Part shown: piece after piece, positions 23,278 through 30,356 of the stretch | How the letters are laid out: each line of letters opens with the position of its first letter | How positions within the stretch are numbered: the first letter of the stretch is position 1 | Origin: a virus | Virus record (IMG/VR): IMGVR_UViG_3300014913_000007 | Coordinates: 62,001 to 126,000 of that record | Length of the DNA: 64,000 nt | Reading direction: 5' to 3' (one strand) | Program-made: the position numbers and the translations under genes | The notes under the pieces: model-generated | Told to the model about the DNA's origin: nothing | The model's database searches: none | The model's input: the letters and a program-made list of their open reading frames with translations, nothing else

Positions 23278-23306
23278 AGTATACCCATCCTTTGATTGTA
23301 TGTCAA
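23278..23306 (-). promoter_or_regulatory. Promoter of the HTH-LpxR-zinc finger operon
   Basis: Minus strand TTGACA (23306-23301), 17-base spacer, TATACT (23283-23278), followed by about 45 bases of leader. Confidence 0.75.
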
Positions 23307-23330
23307 ACTATTAATATAATCAATGCTAAT

Positions 23331-23352
23331 AAAATTAATTAATTAATTAATT
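23331..23352. repeat. AATT tetranucleotide repeat
   Basis: About five AATT units directly upstream of the island 2 promoter, lying between two divergent promoters; it may ease DNA opening. Confidence 0.7.
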
Positions 23353-23353
23353 C

Positions 23354-23382
23354 TTGACTTTTATCATTACCTGTACTATAGT
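23354..23382 (+). promoter_or_regulatory. Promoter of tRNA island 2
   Basis: TTGACT at 23354-23359, 17-base spacer ending TGTAC, TATAGT at 23377-23382. Confidence 0.75.
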
Positions 23383-23387
23383 GAGTA

Positions 23388-23549
23388 TATGATTACAAGA
23401 ATGATTTCTTTATACACTTCTTTATGTACCTCTTATCTAGAGGAACTCGAATATCTATATCTAAAATAAGGTAAACTTCACATAAAACTAAACGCACTTC
23501 TGGCCCAGTTTTATGGGAAGGAGATAAGTGTATTTAGTTTTTGTTTTTT
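23388..23549 (+). ncRNA. Leader RNA of island 2, ending in an attenuator-like terminator
   Basis: About 160 bases between promoter and first tRNA with no useful reading frame. It holds a CCTCTTATCTAGAGG-type hairpin near 23430-23445 and ends in the terminator at 23486-23549. The tRNAs would need read-through or processing to be made. Confidence 0.5.
23486..23549 (+). terminator. Long terminator hairpin before tRNA-Leu
   Basis: AACTAAACGCACTT (23486-23499) pairs with AAGTGTATTTAGTT (23526-23539), with a further inner stem, then TTTTGTTTTTT. Confidence 0.75.
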
Positions 23550-23553
23550 ATTA

Positions 23554-23640
23554 GCCCAGGTGGTGGAATTGGTAGACACGCTGAGTTTAAGCCTCAGTGT
23601 CAGCAATGACGTACAGGTTCGAGTCCTGCTCTGGGCACCA
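23554..23640 (+). tRNA. tRNA-Leu (UAA)
   Basis: Acceptor GCCCAGG/CTGGGC, anticodon loop TTTAAGC within CTGAG/CTCAG, long variable arm, encoded CCA. Confidence 0.93.
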
Positions 23641-23641
23641 T

Positions 23642-23725
23642 ACTAGATTGGTGGAATTGGTAGACACATTAGGCTCAAACCCTGAGGCCAGAAATGGTGT
23701 ATAGGTTCGACTCCTATATCTAGTA
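23642..23725 (+). tRNA. tRNA-Leu (CAA)
   Basis: Acceptor ACTAGAT/ATCTAGT, anticodon loop CTCAAAC, long variable arm; CCA not encoded. Confidence 0.9.
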
Positions 23726-23730
23726 CTTAT

Positions 23731-23814
23731 GCCGAGGTGGTGGAATTGGTAGACACGCTAGTCTTAGAAGCTAGTGCCCGAAAGGGCGTGAGGGTTCGAC
23801 CCCCTCCTTCGGCA
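23731..23814 (+). tRNA. tRNA-Leu (UAG)
   Basis: Acceptor GCCGAGG/CTTCGGC, anticodon loop CTTAGAA within CTAGT/GCTAG, long variable arm; CCA not encoded. Confidence 0.92.
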
Positions 23815-23823
23815 CTTTTATAT

Positions 23824-23897
23824 GACTCCTTGGTCAAGTGGTAAGACGAGAGATTGCAAACCTCTAGTCCTGGGTTCAATCCCCAGAGGAGTTTCCA
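23824..23897 (+). tRNA. tRNA-Cys (GCA)
   Basis: Acceptor GACTCCT/AGGAGTT, anticodon loop TTGCAAA, discriminator T as required for Cys, encoded CCA. Confidence 0.88.
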
Positions 23898-23898
23898 C

Positions 23899-23986
23899 GG
23901 GAGAACGGTCACGATGGTGGAGTGGCACTGGTCTGTAAAACCAGCACAAAGAAACACAGGGGGTTCGAATCCCTCTTCTCCCACCA
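23899..23986 (+). tRNA. tRNA-Tyr (GUA)
   Basis: Acceptor GGGAGAA/TTCTCCC, anticodon loop CTGTAAA within CTGGT/ACCAG, long variable arm, encoded CCA. Confidence 0.93.
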
Positions 23987-23989
23987 CAT

Positions 23990-24060
23990 GTCTCCATCGT
24001 CTAACGGTAGGACATCTGACTTTCTATCAGATAATGTCGGTTCGATTCCGGCTGGAGATA
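23990..24060 (+). tRNA. tRNA-Glu (UUC)
   Basis: Acceptor GTCTCCA/TGGAGAT, anticodon loop CTTTCTA within TCTGA/TCAGA. It is followed by seven Ts that probably end the island 2 transcript. Confidence 0.9.
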
Positions 24061-24066
24061 CTTTTT

Positions 24067-25110
24067 TTAATCCTCTACTAGTACCTTAGATTGTATATAC
24101 TCTTTAACATACTTAAAAGGAATATCTAAGTCTTCGCTTATCTCCTCATAAGAAAGTCCTTCATCTATAAGCATAGTAGAAACTTCTGTTCCGTGTGCCT
24201 CCACTAAAGGTCTGAAGACTTGTTTAGCTTTTATTAACTCTTTCTTTGAGTTCCAATATCTAACAGACTTAAATAATTTCTTAGCTTTAGTATCTTCTGG
24301 AAAAATAGATGATTCAAGATCTACTTCTGGATATAGAATTTCTGCAAACTTAATCATGTCTACTGTCATAACTCTTACCCTACATACAGTAGATTGCTTC
24401 GTACTAGTATTTTCTAGGATGGTATTATATATTCCTAAATCCTTTAGTACTTCTGAAAACTGAGTGACAAATTTAATAGTAGGTCCACTCATGGATAGAA
24501 ATCCAGGTTCAGGTTCTGTTAAATTCTTACAGAAACCTCCATGTCTTTCAAAATACCCTCTCAAGTAATGTGGTAGTAGTTTCTTTGGCATTAAAGGTGG
24601 GAAGTCTAACATGTTTACATTTCTACTACCATAGTGCCACTTATTAAGTGCTTCTCTTATTCCTTGTTGGCTTATAGTAAGAAAAAATTTACCATATTCA
24701 CGTCCATTTACTGTTTGAGTACGGTAACTAAATTTATTATCTATCTTTAAACATTTTTTTAACTTTACTAAGTACTCTTTATCTTTTATAGAAGAAGTTA
24801 TTATCATACTTTCTGAAGTACTAGTCTTAAGGATCGATCCTGCCCAAGCTAGGTAACCTAATACGTAAGCTAAGTCCTTATTATCAATTTTCTTAAACTT
24901 ATCTAAGTCTATTTTCTTATACTTTCTTGTATTAATCATTCCAAGATCATAGCATTCCTTAAAGGATCTAAACTTCATATTATATTTTTCAAATAGCTTT
25001 TCTACTCTGTAAGTTGTAATAGAATATTTTTTTGCTATAGCTTTTTTACTTTTAAGCTCAATTAAGTAACTGGTCTCTAGTTGTTTTTTAGTTGGTAATT
25101 TAGTAAGCAT
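24067..25110 (-). CDS. LAGLIDADG-fold protein with degenerate catalytic motifs
   Basis: 347 residues. An N-terminal HTH (KKAIAKKYSITTYRVEKLF) and a C-terminal HTH (SYEEISEDLDIPFKYVKEYI) flank two repeats resembling LAGLIDADG helices: YVLGYLAWAGSI near 83 and HYLRGYFERHGGF near 190. In active enzymes the position before the last Gly is Asp; here it is Ala and His. It therefore looks like a DNA-binding protein derived from a homing endonuclease. AAGGAG precedes the ATG. It lies tail-to-tail with tRNA island 2. Confidence 0.65.
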   Translation of the reverse strand: MLTKLPTKKQLETSYLIELKSKKAIAKKYSITTYRVEKLFEKYNMKFRSFKECYDLGMINTRKYKKIDLDKFKKIDNKDLAYVLGYLAWAGSILKTSTSESMIITSSIKDKEYLVKLKKCLKIDNKFSYRTQTVNGREYGKFFLTISQQGIREALNKWHYGSRNVNMLDFPPLMPKKLLPHYLRGYFERHGGFCKNLTEPEPGFLSMSGPTIKFVTQFSEVLKDLGIYNTILENTSTKQSTVCRVRVMTVDMIKFAEILYPEVDLESSIFPEDTKAKKLFKSVRYWNSKKELIKAKQVFRPLVEAHGTEVSTMLIDEGLSYEEISEDLDIPFKYVKEYIQSKVLVED

Positions 25111-25180
25111 CTATCAGTCTCCTTAAAAAATTCACTATAAGTAGCAGCTTACCAATATACAATAGTTTTGTCAATAGTAC

Positions 25181-25209
25181 TTGCTATCTAAATAAAAATC
25201 CTATATAAT
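25181..25209 (+). promoter_or_regulatory. Promoter of the second structured RNA
   Basis: TTGCTA at 25181-25186, 17-base spacer, TATAAT at 25204-25209; start expected near 25216. Confidence 0.6.
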
Positions 25210-25210
25210 A

Positions 25211-25381
25211 TGCCTAGGGAGTGCCGACTCACAGTAGAGGAAACACTCGTAACGACAAAAAAATAAAGATGCTACTGTCTCTTAACTACTGGGTTTAATG
25301 GTTCGTTTATGTGCTCTGTACGTAACATCACCACCGATGGCTGTAGGTGTAAGCTCAACCTAGGAACGGGCCAGCTTTTTT
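25211..25381 (+). ncRNA. Second structured RNA candidate, about 165 nt
   Basis: Ends may close with CCTAGG at 25213 and CCTAGG at 25359. Internal pairs: ACAGTAG (about 25232) with CTACTGT (about 25273), and GAGTG (25219) with CACTC (about 25245), which compete, plus a CATC/GATG hairpin near 25328. AAGCT (25351) pairs with AGCTT (25372) before a T run, a plausible terminator. No reading frame. It precedes the gene at 25400 and could be a free RNA or its leader. No known family recognised. Confidence 0.5.
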
Positions 25382-25399
25382 ATTATACAAGTAACTAAA

Positions 25400-25738
25400 A
25401 TGAAGAAAATAAAACCTAAAGACTATTCAAAGTTAAAGCCTGGTAAAACATACCTATTTGCAAGTATACACTTCAAAGAAAAAGAAGTAAGTCTGCAAGG
25501 GAAAAAAGTTAAAACCTGGGAAATAGTAGAAGTAACTCCCAGAGAAGGTAAATTACTATCAATAACCACTAAAAGAATAGAGATACTAAAGAAAGGCAAA
25601 CCTACAGGAAAGTTCGCTCTGGTTGGGGATGTATTAATCTTTGAACCAAGAAATAACTGCATAGTATTAATGGGAAGTAAAGTAAAAGTCTTCAAAACAG
25701 TAATAGGCTGTAATAATTTTAAAATATATAAGAAGTAA
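25400..25738 (+). CDS. Hypothetical beta-rich protein
   Basis: 112 residues, basic, with repeated strand segments (KLLSITTKRIEILKKGK, FALVGDVLIFEPRNN). No family recognised and no clear ribosome site before the ATG. It follows the structured RNA and its T run by about 20 bases and precedes a small membrane protein gene by six bases, so those two are co-transcribed. Confidence 0.6.
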   Translation: MKKIKPKDYSKLKPGKTYLFASIHFKEKEVSLQGKKVKTWEIVEVTPREGKLLSITTKRIEILKKGKPTGKFALVGDVLIFEPRNNCIVLMGSKVKVFKTVIGCNNFKIYKK

Positions 25739-25744
25739 TTAAAT

Positions 25745-25951
25745 ATGGATCCAGTAATACTAATATTAATACTTATCTTATTTACGTCTGTGACTATAAA
25801 TTTGGTGCTTACATGTAGGTTATTAAGGTCTGAACTAACTTTAAGAAGAAAATCTAAAAGATTAGAAGCAGTTATGAAAGAAAATGAACGCTACTTCTAC
25901 GAACAGTTCGATAAATATGTTGATAACAAGTCAAATGAGGATTTTCATTAA
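25745..25951 (+). CDS. Small single-pass membrane protein
   Basis: 68 residues. VILILILILFTSVTINLVL forms one transmembrane helix at residues 4-23, followed by a charged helical tail of about 45 residues. The organisation resembles phage i-spanins or small inner-membrane effectors, not proven. Its end overlaps the convergent gene at 25948 by four bases. Confidence 0.6.
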   Translation: MDPVILILILILFTSVTINLVLTCRLLRSELTLRRKSKRLEAVMKENERYFYEQFDKYVDNKSNEDFH

Positions 25952-26145
25952 TCTGCTGGCCTATCTACTAAAATCCAGACACATCTACTGAATATATTTA
26001 AAGTAACTTCATCCTTCAATTCATGATCGTCTGGTGAGATGGTCTTATCATACCCTAAACATTTGAGATATTTATTCTCTACCCTGGCTAATTGTCTTAA
26101 CTTTTCAAAAGAGAGTTTCATTTCGTCTCTGTCCTTTTCCAGCAT
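25948..26145 (-). CDS. Hypothetical small protein
   Basis: 65 residues; AAGGA precedes the ATG and a promoter lies at 26184-26212. Helical first half, then a DDHELKDEVTLNIF segment. Not recognised. Confidence 0.55.
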   Translation of the reverse strand: MLEKDRDEMKLSFEKLRQLARVENKYLKCLGYDKTISPDDHELKDEVTLNIFSRCVWILVDRPAD

Positions 26146-26183
26146 TGTATGTCCTTATGTATTTATAAGTTATTATTAATATT

Positions 26184-26212
26184 AGTTTAACATATATTTA
26201 ATACTAAGTCAA
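26184..26212 (-). promoter_or_regulatory. Promoter of 25948-26145
   Basis: Minus strand TTGACT (26212-26207), 17-base spacer, TAAACT (26189-26184), about 30 bases of leader. Confidence 0.6.
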
Positions 26213-26240
26213 ATACGTATTTTATGCTATTTCTTGACTT

Positions 26241-27794
26241 TTAAGCAATTATTCCTGAGGCTGTTACCCAATTACTACCACTATACCAAATTGGTAATCC
26301 TAAAGTAGTATCAAAGTAGAGTTCTCCTAATAGAGGTAATCCAGGTCTTTCCCCTGTGATACCTGCACTAGGTGTAACTAGAACGTCTAAGGCATCTTTT
26401 ACTGTAGATCCTGATACTGTAGAATCATTAATAGTAATAGAAGCAAAACTCTCTATAAAAGTATCATTTAAAGAAGTGGTATTACTATCATCTAAAGTAT
26501 ACCCATTCTCAATTAAGTAATCTACGGTATTATTATAACAAACATTTTTCTTTAAGTTACATACAGAACCATTCTCAAGTCTTATACCTCTATTACAGTT
26601 ATAACAAGTATTACCGATTATCGCTGCCATTCCATTAGCACTGCCACCGTCTAAAGATATACCCTCACCCGAACACTCAGAAACTAGGTTATCTTGGAGA
26701 ATACTAACACTAGTGACATCATCTATATCTATACCTTCAATGCAGCGTTTGACCCTATTTCTTCTAATTATTGCTGAGTTTCTGTAGCCAGAAATAGTTC
26801 CTAACTGATCTAACTTTATCCCTTCGCCTCCATTACCATCATCACAATTATTAATGTAACAATCTTCTACTAGCATGTTAATTGAATTCTGTAAATGAAG
26901 ACCTCTGCCCAGACTTGCAGAATCAATAAAACAATTCTTTATAAACGCAGAGTTAGAACCTCTTAAACAGATAGCTGCTCCTTCTATCTTATCTGTAGTG
27001 GCCTTATGTAAGTGACAGTCAATAATGGAGATATTACTACTCATTTCAGATATAGAAGGTGCAGTTGCATAATCTGATCCATTATAGTAGGCTAATAGTA
27101 TTGCACTGCCCTGGGCATTTCTTATAGTAATATTGTGAAATATTAAATCATTAGCTTTAGAATGATTGTCTTTAAATGTTATTGCGGAGCCTTTACCATT
27201 CTGGTAGGAGGTAGTGCAATCTTCTAGTATTAAGCTACTCAGTAAGATATCAGCTGCCCCATCTTCTACTTGAATACATTGCTGACCTGTAATAACTGGA
27301 AAATATCCATCTGTTACCTTTACTTTAAATTCTACTCCTGAGGGTATAGTAATTGGACTATAAGTAGCACTTGTCCTAACTTCAAGTACTTGGTCATCAG
27401 TAAGCGAGTTAATTGCCAAATTTAAATCATTTGATCCAGTAGTGGTTAAGATAACGTCTGGTATCTCAAATCTTAGTTCCTCAATGTCTTGTAAAATACT
27501 TGAGTATTCTCCAGCCTCTACTGAAGCTATTAACTGATCTACATATAACTTAGTTGCAGCTTCAGAGTCTGTGGTGGGGTTTGGTAATTGACTAAGTATT
27601 TGATTATTAAAGTCTACAGCATCCTGAGGAGGATATTTGTACCACTCATCTGCTGCAGCTCCAGAACTTGTAGCTCCAGAACTTGTAACTGCCTCTGAAT
27701 CTCGGTATCTACCTCCAACAGCTAATAGTTCCTCTCCTCGCTGAATTACTCTAGATTCAGGTGTTACTTGTGGATCTACTTTATAATTTGACAT
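26241..27794 (-). CDS. MSNYKVDPQ-tagged right-handed beta-helix protein
   Basis: 517 residues. Residues 1-100 match the tagged protein at 16660-17671 (SNYKVDPQVTPES, VDFNNQ, ATKLYVDQLIAS). From about 150 to 420 short strands with N-rich turns (SAFIKNCFIDSASLG, NMLVEDCYINNCDDG, GNTCYNCNRGIRLEN) form a parallel beta-helix, the pectate-lyase-like fold of phage tailspikes. The C-terminus (GERPGLPLLGELYFDTTL, LPIWYSGSNW) is a short module found on phage fibres. Likely a receptor-binding or depolymerase spike; no catalytic residues assigned. Confidence 0.8.
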   Translation of the reverse strand: MSNYKVDPQVTPESRVIQRGEELLAVGGRYRDSEAVTSSGATSSGAAADEWYKYPPQDAVDFNNQILSQLPNPTTDSEAATKLYVDQLIASVEAGEYSSILQDIEELRFEIPDVILTTTGSNDLNLAINSLTDDQVLEVRTSATYSPITIPSGVEFKVKVTDGYFPVITGQQCIQVEDGAADILLSSLILEDCTTSYQNGKGSAITFKDNHSKANDLIFHNITIRNAQGSAILLAYYNGSDYATAPSISEMSSNISIIDCHLHKATTDKIEGAAICLRGSNSAFIKNCFIDSASLGRGLHLQNSINMLVEDCYINNCDDGNGGEGIKLDQLGTISGYRNSAIIRRNRVKRCIEGIDIDDVTSVSILQDNLVSECSGEGISLDGGSANGMAAIIGNTCYNCNRGIRLENGSVCNLKKNVCYNNTVDYLIENGYTLDDSNTTSLNDTFIESFASITINDSTVSGSTVKDALDVLVTPSAGITGERPGLPLLGELYFDTTLGLPIWYSGSNWVTASGIIA

Positions 27795-27864
27795 AATTAT
27801 TATTATTCCCTCATATTAAAATTTCTTTTAATATTCTATAGTACATTACCAAGTTAAATATTTC

Positions 27865-27893
27865 TTGACATACGTTAATATCTGTACTATAGT
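27865..27893 (+). promoter_or_regulatory. Promoter of island 3
   Basis: TTGACA at 27865-27870, 17-base spacer ending TGTAC, TATAGT at 27888-27893. The -10 region forms the perfect 14-base palindrome TGTACTATAGTACA. Confidence 0.78.
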
Positions 27894-27899
27894 ACATTT

Positions 27900-28074
27900 A
27901 TGATGTTATCTATTTGTAACATATCTTTTGACTTTGCCGTATTCAACGGTACAGGAATCACCTCGGGAACTGGCACACATTAAGTGTAAACTGTCAGGAT
28001 CCATCTAACAAATAAGTTTAAAATTTAATCTGGATACTGGCGGTACTAATATGATCGTATTTGGAGTTTGTTAC
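27900..28074 (+). ncRNA. Leader of island 3
   Basis: About 170 bases with hairpins GATGTTA/TAACATC near 27901, CCGT/ACGG near 27939 and ACAC/GTGT near 27977, before the gene at 28075. No known riboswitch recognised. Confidence 0.45.
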
Positions 28075-28410
28075 ATGAGTAGATCACGTAGAAAAAAACC
28101 TATCATCAGACACGGTGGTAGTGATAAGTGGTGGAGAAGGAACTACAATCGTAAACTAAGAAGAGCTAATAAGGTACTCTTACAGAAACAGAAGGAAGAT
28201 TTCCTACCTAAATTAGTTAGAGAAGTTAGTAATGTTTGGGATAGTAGTAGAGATTGTACTTTTAGATTTACTTATCTAAAGGATGGTAACTTATGTCATC
28301 TAAGTAACGTTGGATTCTGGGCTGATTTTTATGGAGTATCTATAGAAGAGTATATAGAGAAAGAAAAGAAAGAAGCTAAGGAGGAATACAACAAATGGAT
28401 GAGGAAGTAG
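28075..28410 (+). CDS. Hypothetical basic protein
   Basis: 111 residues from the ATG at 28075 (MSRSRRKKPI), preferred over 28051 because GGAG lies 10-11 bases upstream. The N-terminal 45 residues are very basic (WWRRNYNRKLRRANK). The rest is mixed with FWADFYGVSIEEYIEKEKK. Not recognised; nucleic acid binding is plausible. It is the first gene of the unit that contains tRNA-Gly and tRNA-Thr. Confidence 0.65.
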   Translation: MSRSRRKKPIIRHGGSDKWWRRNYNRKLRRANKVLLQKQKEDFLPKLVREVSNVWDSSRDCTFRFTYLKDGNLCHLSNVGFWADFYGVSIEEYIEKEKKEAKEEYNKWMRK

Positions 28411-28553
28411 AGTACAAGAAAACTAACAGGGAGAAGGTACAGACTCCTAAGTTAGGTATATTCTATTGCACATGTGATAGAGCTTTAGTAGGAAAGGGGA
28501 GGAAGTGTAAGTTTTGCGGGACTAGAGATCCTGGTAAAACATTTAAAAAATAA
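28395..28553 (+). CDS. Small zinc-ribbon protein (52 aa)
   Basis: 52 residues starting MDEEVEYKKTNREK. CTC and later CKFCG give four Cys for a zinc ribbon (FYCTCDRALVGKGRKCKFCG). The ATG lies ten bases after a perfect AAGGAGG and within the end of the previous gene (16-base overlap). The stop is directly followed by tRNA-Gly. Confidence 0.7.
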   Translation: MDEEVEYKKTNREKVQTPKLGIFYCTCDRALVGKGRKCKFCGTRDPGKTFKK

Positions 28554-28556
28554 TAT

Positions 28557-28629
28557 CCTGGAATGAGGTTAATGGTTAGCCTGTCTGACTTCCAATCAGA
28601 ATGCGTCAGTTCGAATCTGGCTTCCAGGA
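28557..28629 (+). tRNA. tRNA-Gly (UCC)
   Basis: Acceptor CCTGGAA/TTCCAGG, anticodon loop CTTCCAA within TCTGA/TCAGA, T-stem GTCAG/CTGGC; CCA not encoded. Confidence 0.9.
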
Positions 28630-28634
28630 CTCCT

Positions 28635-28707
28635 GCTCGAATAGTATAAGTGGGCAATACACTGGTTTTGTAATCCAGAATTTTCGGATCGTGGCCGAAT
28701 TCGAGCT
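28635..28707 (+). tRNA. tRNA-Thr (UGU)
   Basis: Acceptor GCTCGAA/TTCGAGC, anticodon loop TTTGTAA, T-stem TTCGG/CCGAA. The T loop ATCGTGG is unusual. Confidence 0.78.
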
Positions 28708-28713
28708 AATTAT

Positions 28714-28742
28714 TTGACATTACTTAGTATTTATAATATAAT
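28714..28742 (+). promoter_or_regulatory. Promoter of the interrupted HNH gene
   Basis: Consensus TTGACA at 28714-28719, 17-base spacer, TATAAT at 28737-28742, then six bases to ATG 28749 (leaderless). Confidence 0.78.
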
Positions 28743-28748
28743 AGTTAA

Positions 28749-29117
28749 ATGTCCAAACTTAAAGTCTGTAAACAATGTGGAAAAACTTTCCCCAAATCAG
28801 GTATGTACTTAGGTAAGTGAAGGAACTTCTGTAATAGGAGTTACTTTCTTTTATGCTCCTCAACTAGGTTGGCCAGACAGTATTTACTGGAGAAACATGG
28901 AAACAAGTGTTTTCAATGTGAAGTAACCGGATGGAATGGACGGCCAGGACCTGTAGTTTTAGATCATATAAATGGAAACCCTTATGATCATAGTTTAGAA
29001 AATATTAGATTGCTCTGTTGTAATTGTGATGCACAAACTAATACATATAAAAACAAAAATAAAGGTAAAGGCAGGCACACTAGGAGATTACGATACAAAC
29101 AAGGTAAAAGCTACTAA
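28749..29117 (+). pseudogene. HNH endonuclease interrupted by in-frame TGA
   Basis: Codons 1-23 read MSKLKVCKQCGKTFPKSGM then YLGK, an N-terminal zinc ribbon half. TGA lies at 28818-28820. The same frame continues RNFCNRSYFLLCSSTRLA, then the HNH core: CFQCEVTGWNG, VVLDHINGNP, ENIRLLCCNCDAQTNTYK. Both halves fit one protein of about 122 residues, so the TGA replaces a sense codon, most simply Trp (TGG) or Arg. A TTG at 28869 could restart the nuclease part. Decay, read-through or an error are the options. Confidence 0.75.
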
Positions 29118-29148
29118 TAGCTAACTCAACTCTCAGCTTCAGCTCCAT

Positions 29149-29454
29149 TTATTTTGGTAATAAAGTCTCAACGAGTACATGATAATCTCCGAATATAATA
29201 CATGTACCATAGTCATTAATAGAAAACTGACCAAAATTAGGTGATATACCTTCCACACTCTCCTTAAAATAACTAAAGGGTACTTCAAGCAAGGAACTAT
29301 TTCCCATACATAATACAACCTCTTCAGTGTTTACATCTATAAACCCACTTATTACATGCTTCTCTGGGTTATCTTTCTTTAATACTTTAGTTATATTATT
29401 AGGATCTAATTTTGCTCTTCTACTAATCATATGTTCCTCACTCAATGTATTCAT
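29149..29454 (-). CDS. Hypothetical protein
   Basis: 101 residues; strand-rich (HVISGFIDVNTEEVVLCMGN, SINDYGTCIIFGDYHVLVE). A promoter lies at 29484-29512. No ribosome site is obvious. Not recognised. Confidence 0.6.
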   Translation of the reverse strand: MNTLSEEHMISRRAKLDPNNITKVLKKDNPEKHVISGFIDVNTEEVVLCMGNSSLLEVPFSYFKESVEGISPNFGQFSINDYGTCIIFGDYHVLVETLLPK

Positions 29455-29483
29455 TAGTTATTACAAAATAAGCTAGTAATATA

Positions 29484-29512
29484 TTAATACATAATTTAAA
29501 GATAAATGTCAA
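29484..29512 (-). promoter_or_regulatory. Promoter of 29149-29454
   Basis: Minus strand TTGACA (29512-29507), 17-base spacer, TATTAA (29489-29484). Confidence 0.6.
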
Positions 29513-29543
29513 GTTACCATGTATTATATGTACCATAGTGTAC

Positions 29544-29549
29544 TATAAT
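29544..29549 (+). promoter_or_regulatory. -10 box of the gene at 29556
   Basis: TATAAT preceded by TGTAC as at the tRNA-island promoters, six bases before ATG 29556. The -35 region is weak. Confidence 0.5.
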
Positions 29550-29555
29550 ATAAGT

Positions 29556-29918
29556 ATGGATATATTCCAATTAATCAAACAATGCTTAGAAACAGCTGAG
29601 GATACACCACATTTAAGCGTACTGGACGATTACATGCTATCTTATACCCTGGACCCAGATGATGAAGATCTAGCCACAGCGAGAGAATATGACCTTGATC
29701 GAGTAACTTATAAAGGATTAATAGAAGGTGAACAAATATTTATAGGACCAGATAGACAACCTATAGCACTTAAAGAGTCTGAATATAAAAAGAAATGGGT
29801 GATGATTTCAACTACTAAATTAAAAGGACAAATATTACTTGCTGAATATGAAAAGCTAATCCAGCAAGTTTATAATCAGTTACCTGAAGCTTTGAAAGAT
29901 AAAGTCTTTATTAAATAA
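29556..29918 (+). CDS. Hypothetical acidic protein, probably leaderless
   Basis: 120 residues from ATG 29556 (MDIFQLIKQ). An ATG at 29538 in the same frame lies upstream of the -10 box and would not be transcribed. Acidic N-terminal half, helical C-terminal half (LLAEYEKLIQQVYNQLPEAL). Not recognised. Confidence 0.62.
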   Translation: MDIFQLIKQCLETAEDTPHLSVLDDYMLSYTLDPDDEDLATAREYDLDRVTYKGLIEGEQIFIGPDRQPIALKESEYKKKWVMISTTKLKGQILLAEYEKLIQQVYNQLPEALKDKVFIK

Positions 29919-29920
29919 TA

Positions 29921-30250
29921 CTAAAAAGCAAAGCATTCAAAATAAAATGCTGAATCAGATGGGGAGGAACTTATTCTTCTAGTACCTACTCTAATAGTAT
30001 TAATATCTGAACTATTAGTTAATTCTCTCCAACCAGTTACAGAACCATTGGAACTTTGCTGCTGATCTTCAAAAGATCTAAACTGTGTTTCAGGATCATT
30101 TCCTACATTACCCGTGAACATTCTTATAAGTTGCACTCTTTTACCAAAATTATGATTAAAATAATATTGAATTTCCGAAGTAGAGGTACTCCTGGTTAAT
30201 ACCTCAGATTGATAATGTAAAACATTACTTTCATTTGTTAATCTAATCAT
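29921..30250 (-). CDS. Hypothetical protein, possible virion component
   Basis: 109 residues starting MIRLTNESNVLHYQS; beta-rich, ends DSAFYFECFAF. It has Ser/Thr-rich turns and an FNHNFGKRVQ segment as in small decoration proteins. GAGGA lies upstream of the ATG. Not recognised. Confidence 0.55.
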   Translation of the reverse strand: MIRLTNESNVLHYQSEVLTRSTSTSEIQYYFNHNFGKRVQLIRMFTGNVGNDPETQFRSFEDQQQSSNGSVTGWRELTNSSDINTIRVGTRRISSSPSDSAFYFECFAF

Positions 30251-30321
30251 AATATAATTCCTCGTATTTATTATCTATTCTTTATATATATAGTATAGAA
30301 GTAATATTTTTAATATAATAT

Positions 30322-30350
30322 TTGACATTAATTTTTATTTGTACTATGAT
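30322..30350 (+). promoter_or_regulatory. Promoter of tRNA island 4
   Basis: TTGACA at 30322-30327, 17-base spacer ending TGTAC, TATGAT at 30345-30350. Confidence 0.72.
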
Positions 30351-30356
30351 CTATTT

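Noticed and set aside
28749-29117. General recoding of TGA in this phage
   Set aside because: Several intact genes end in TGA with the next start overlapping (33100, 50611), so TGA is a normal stop.
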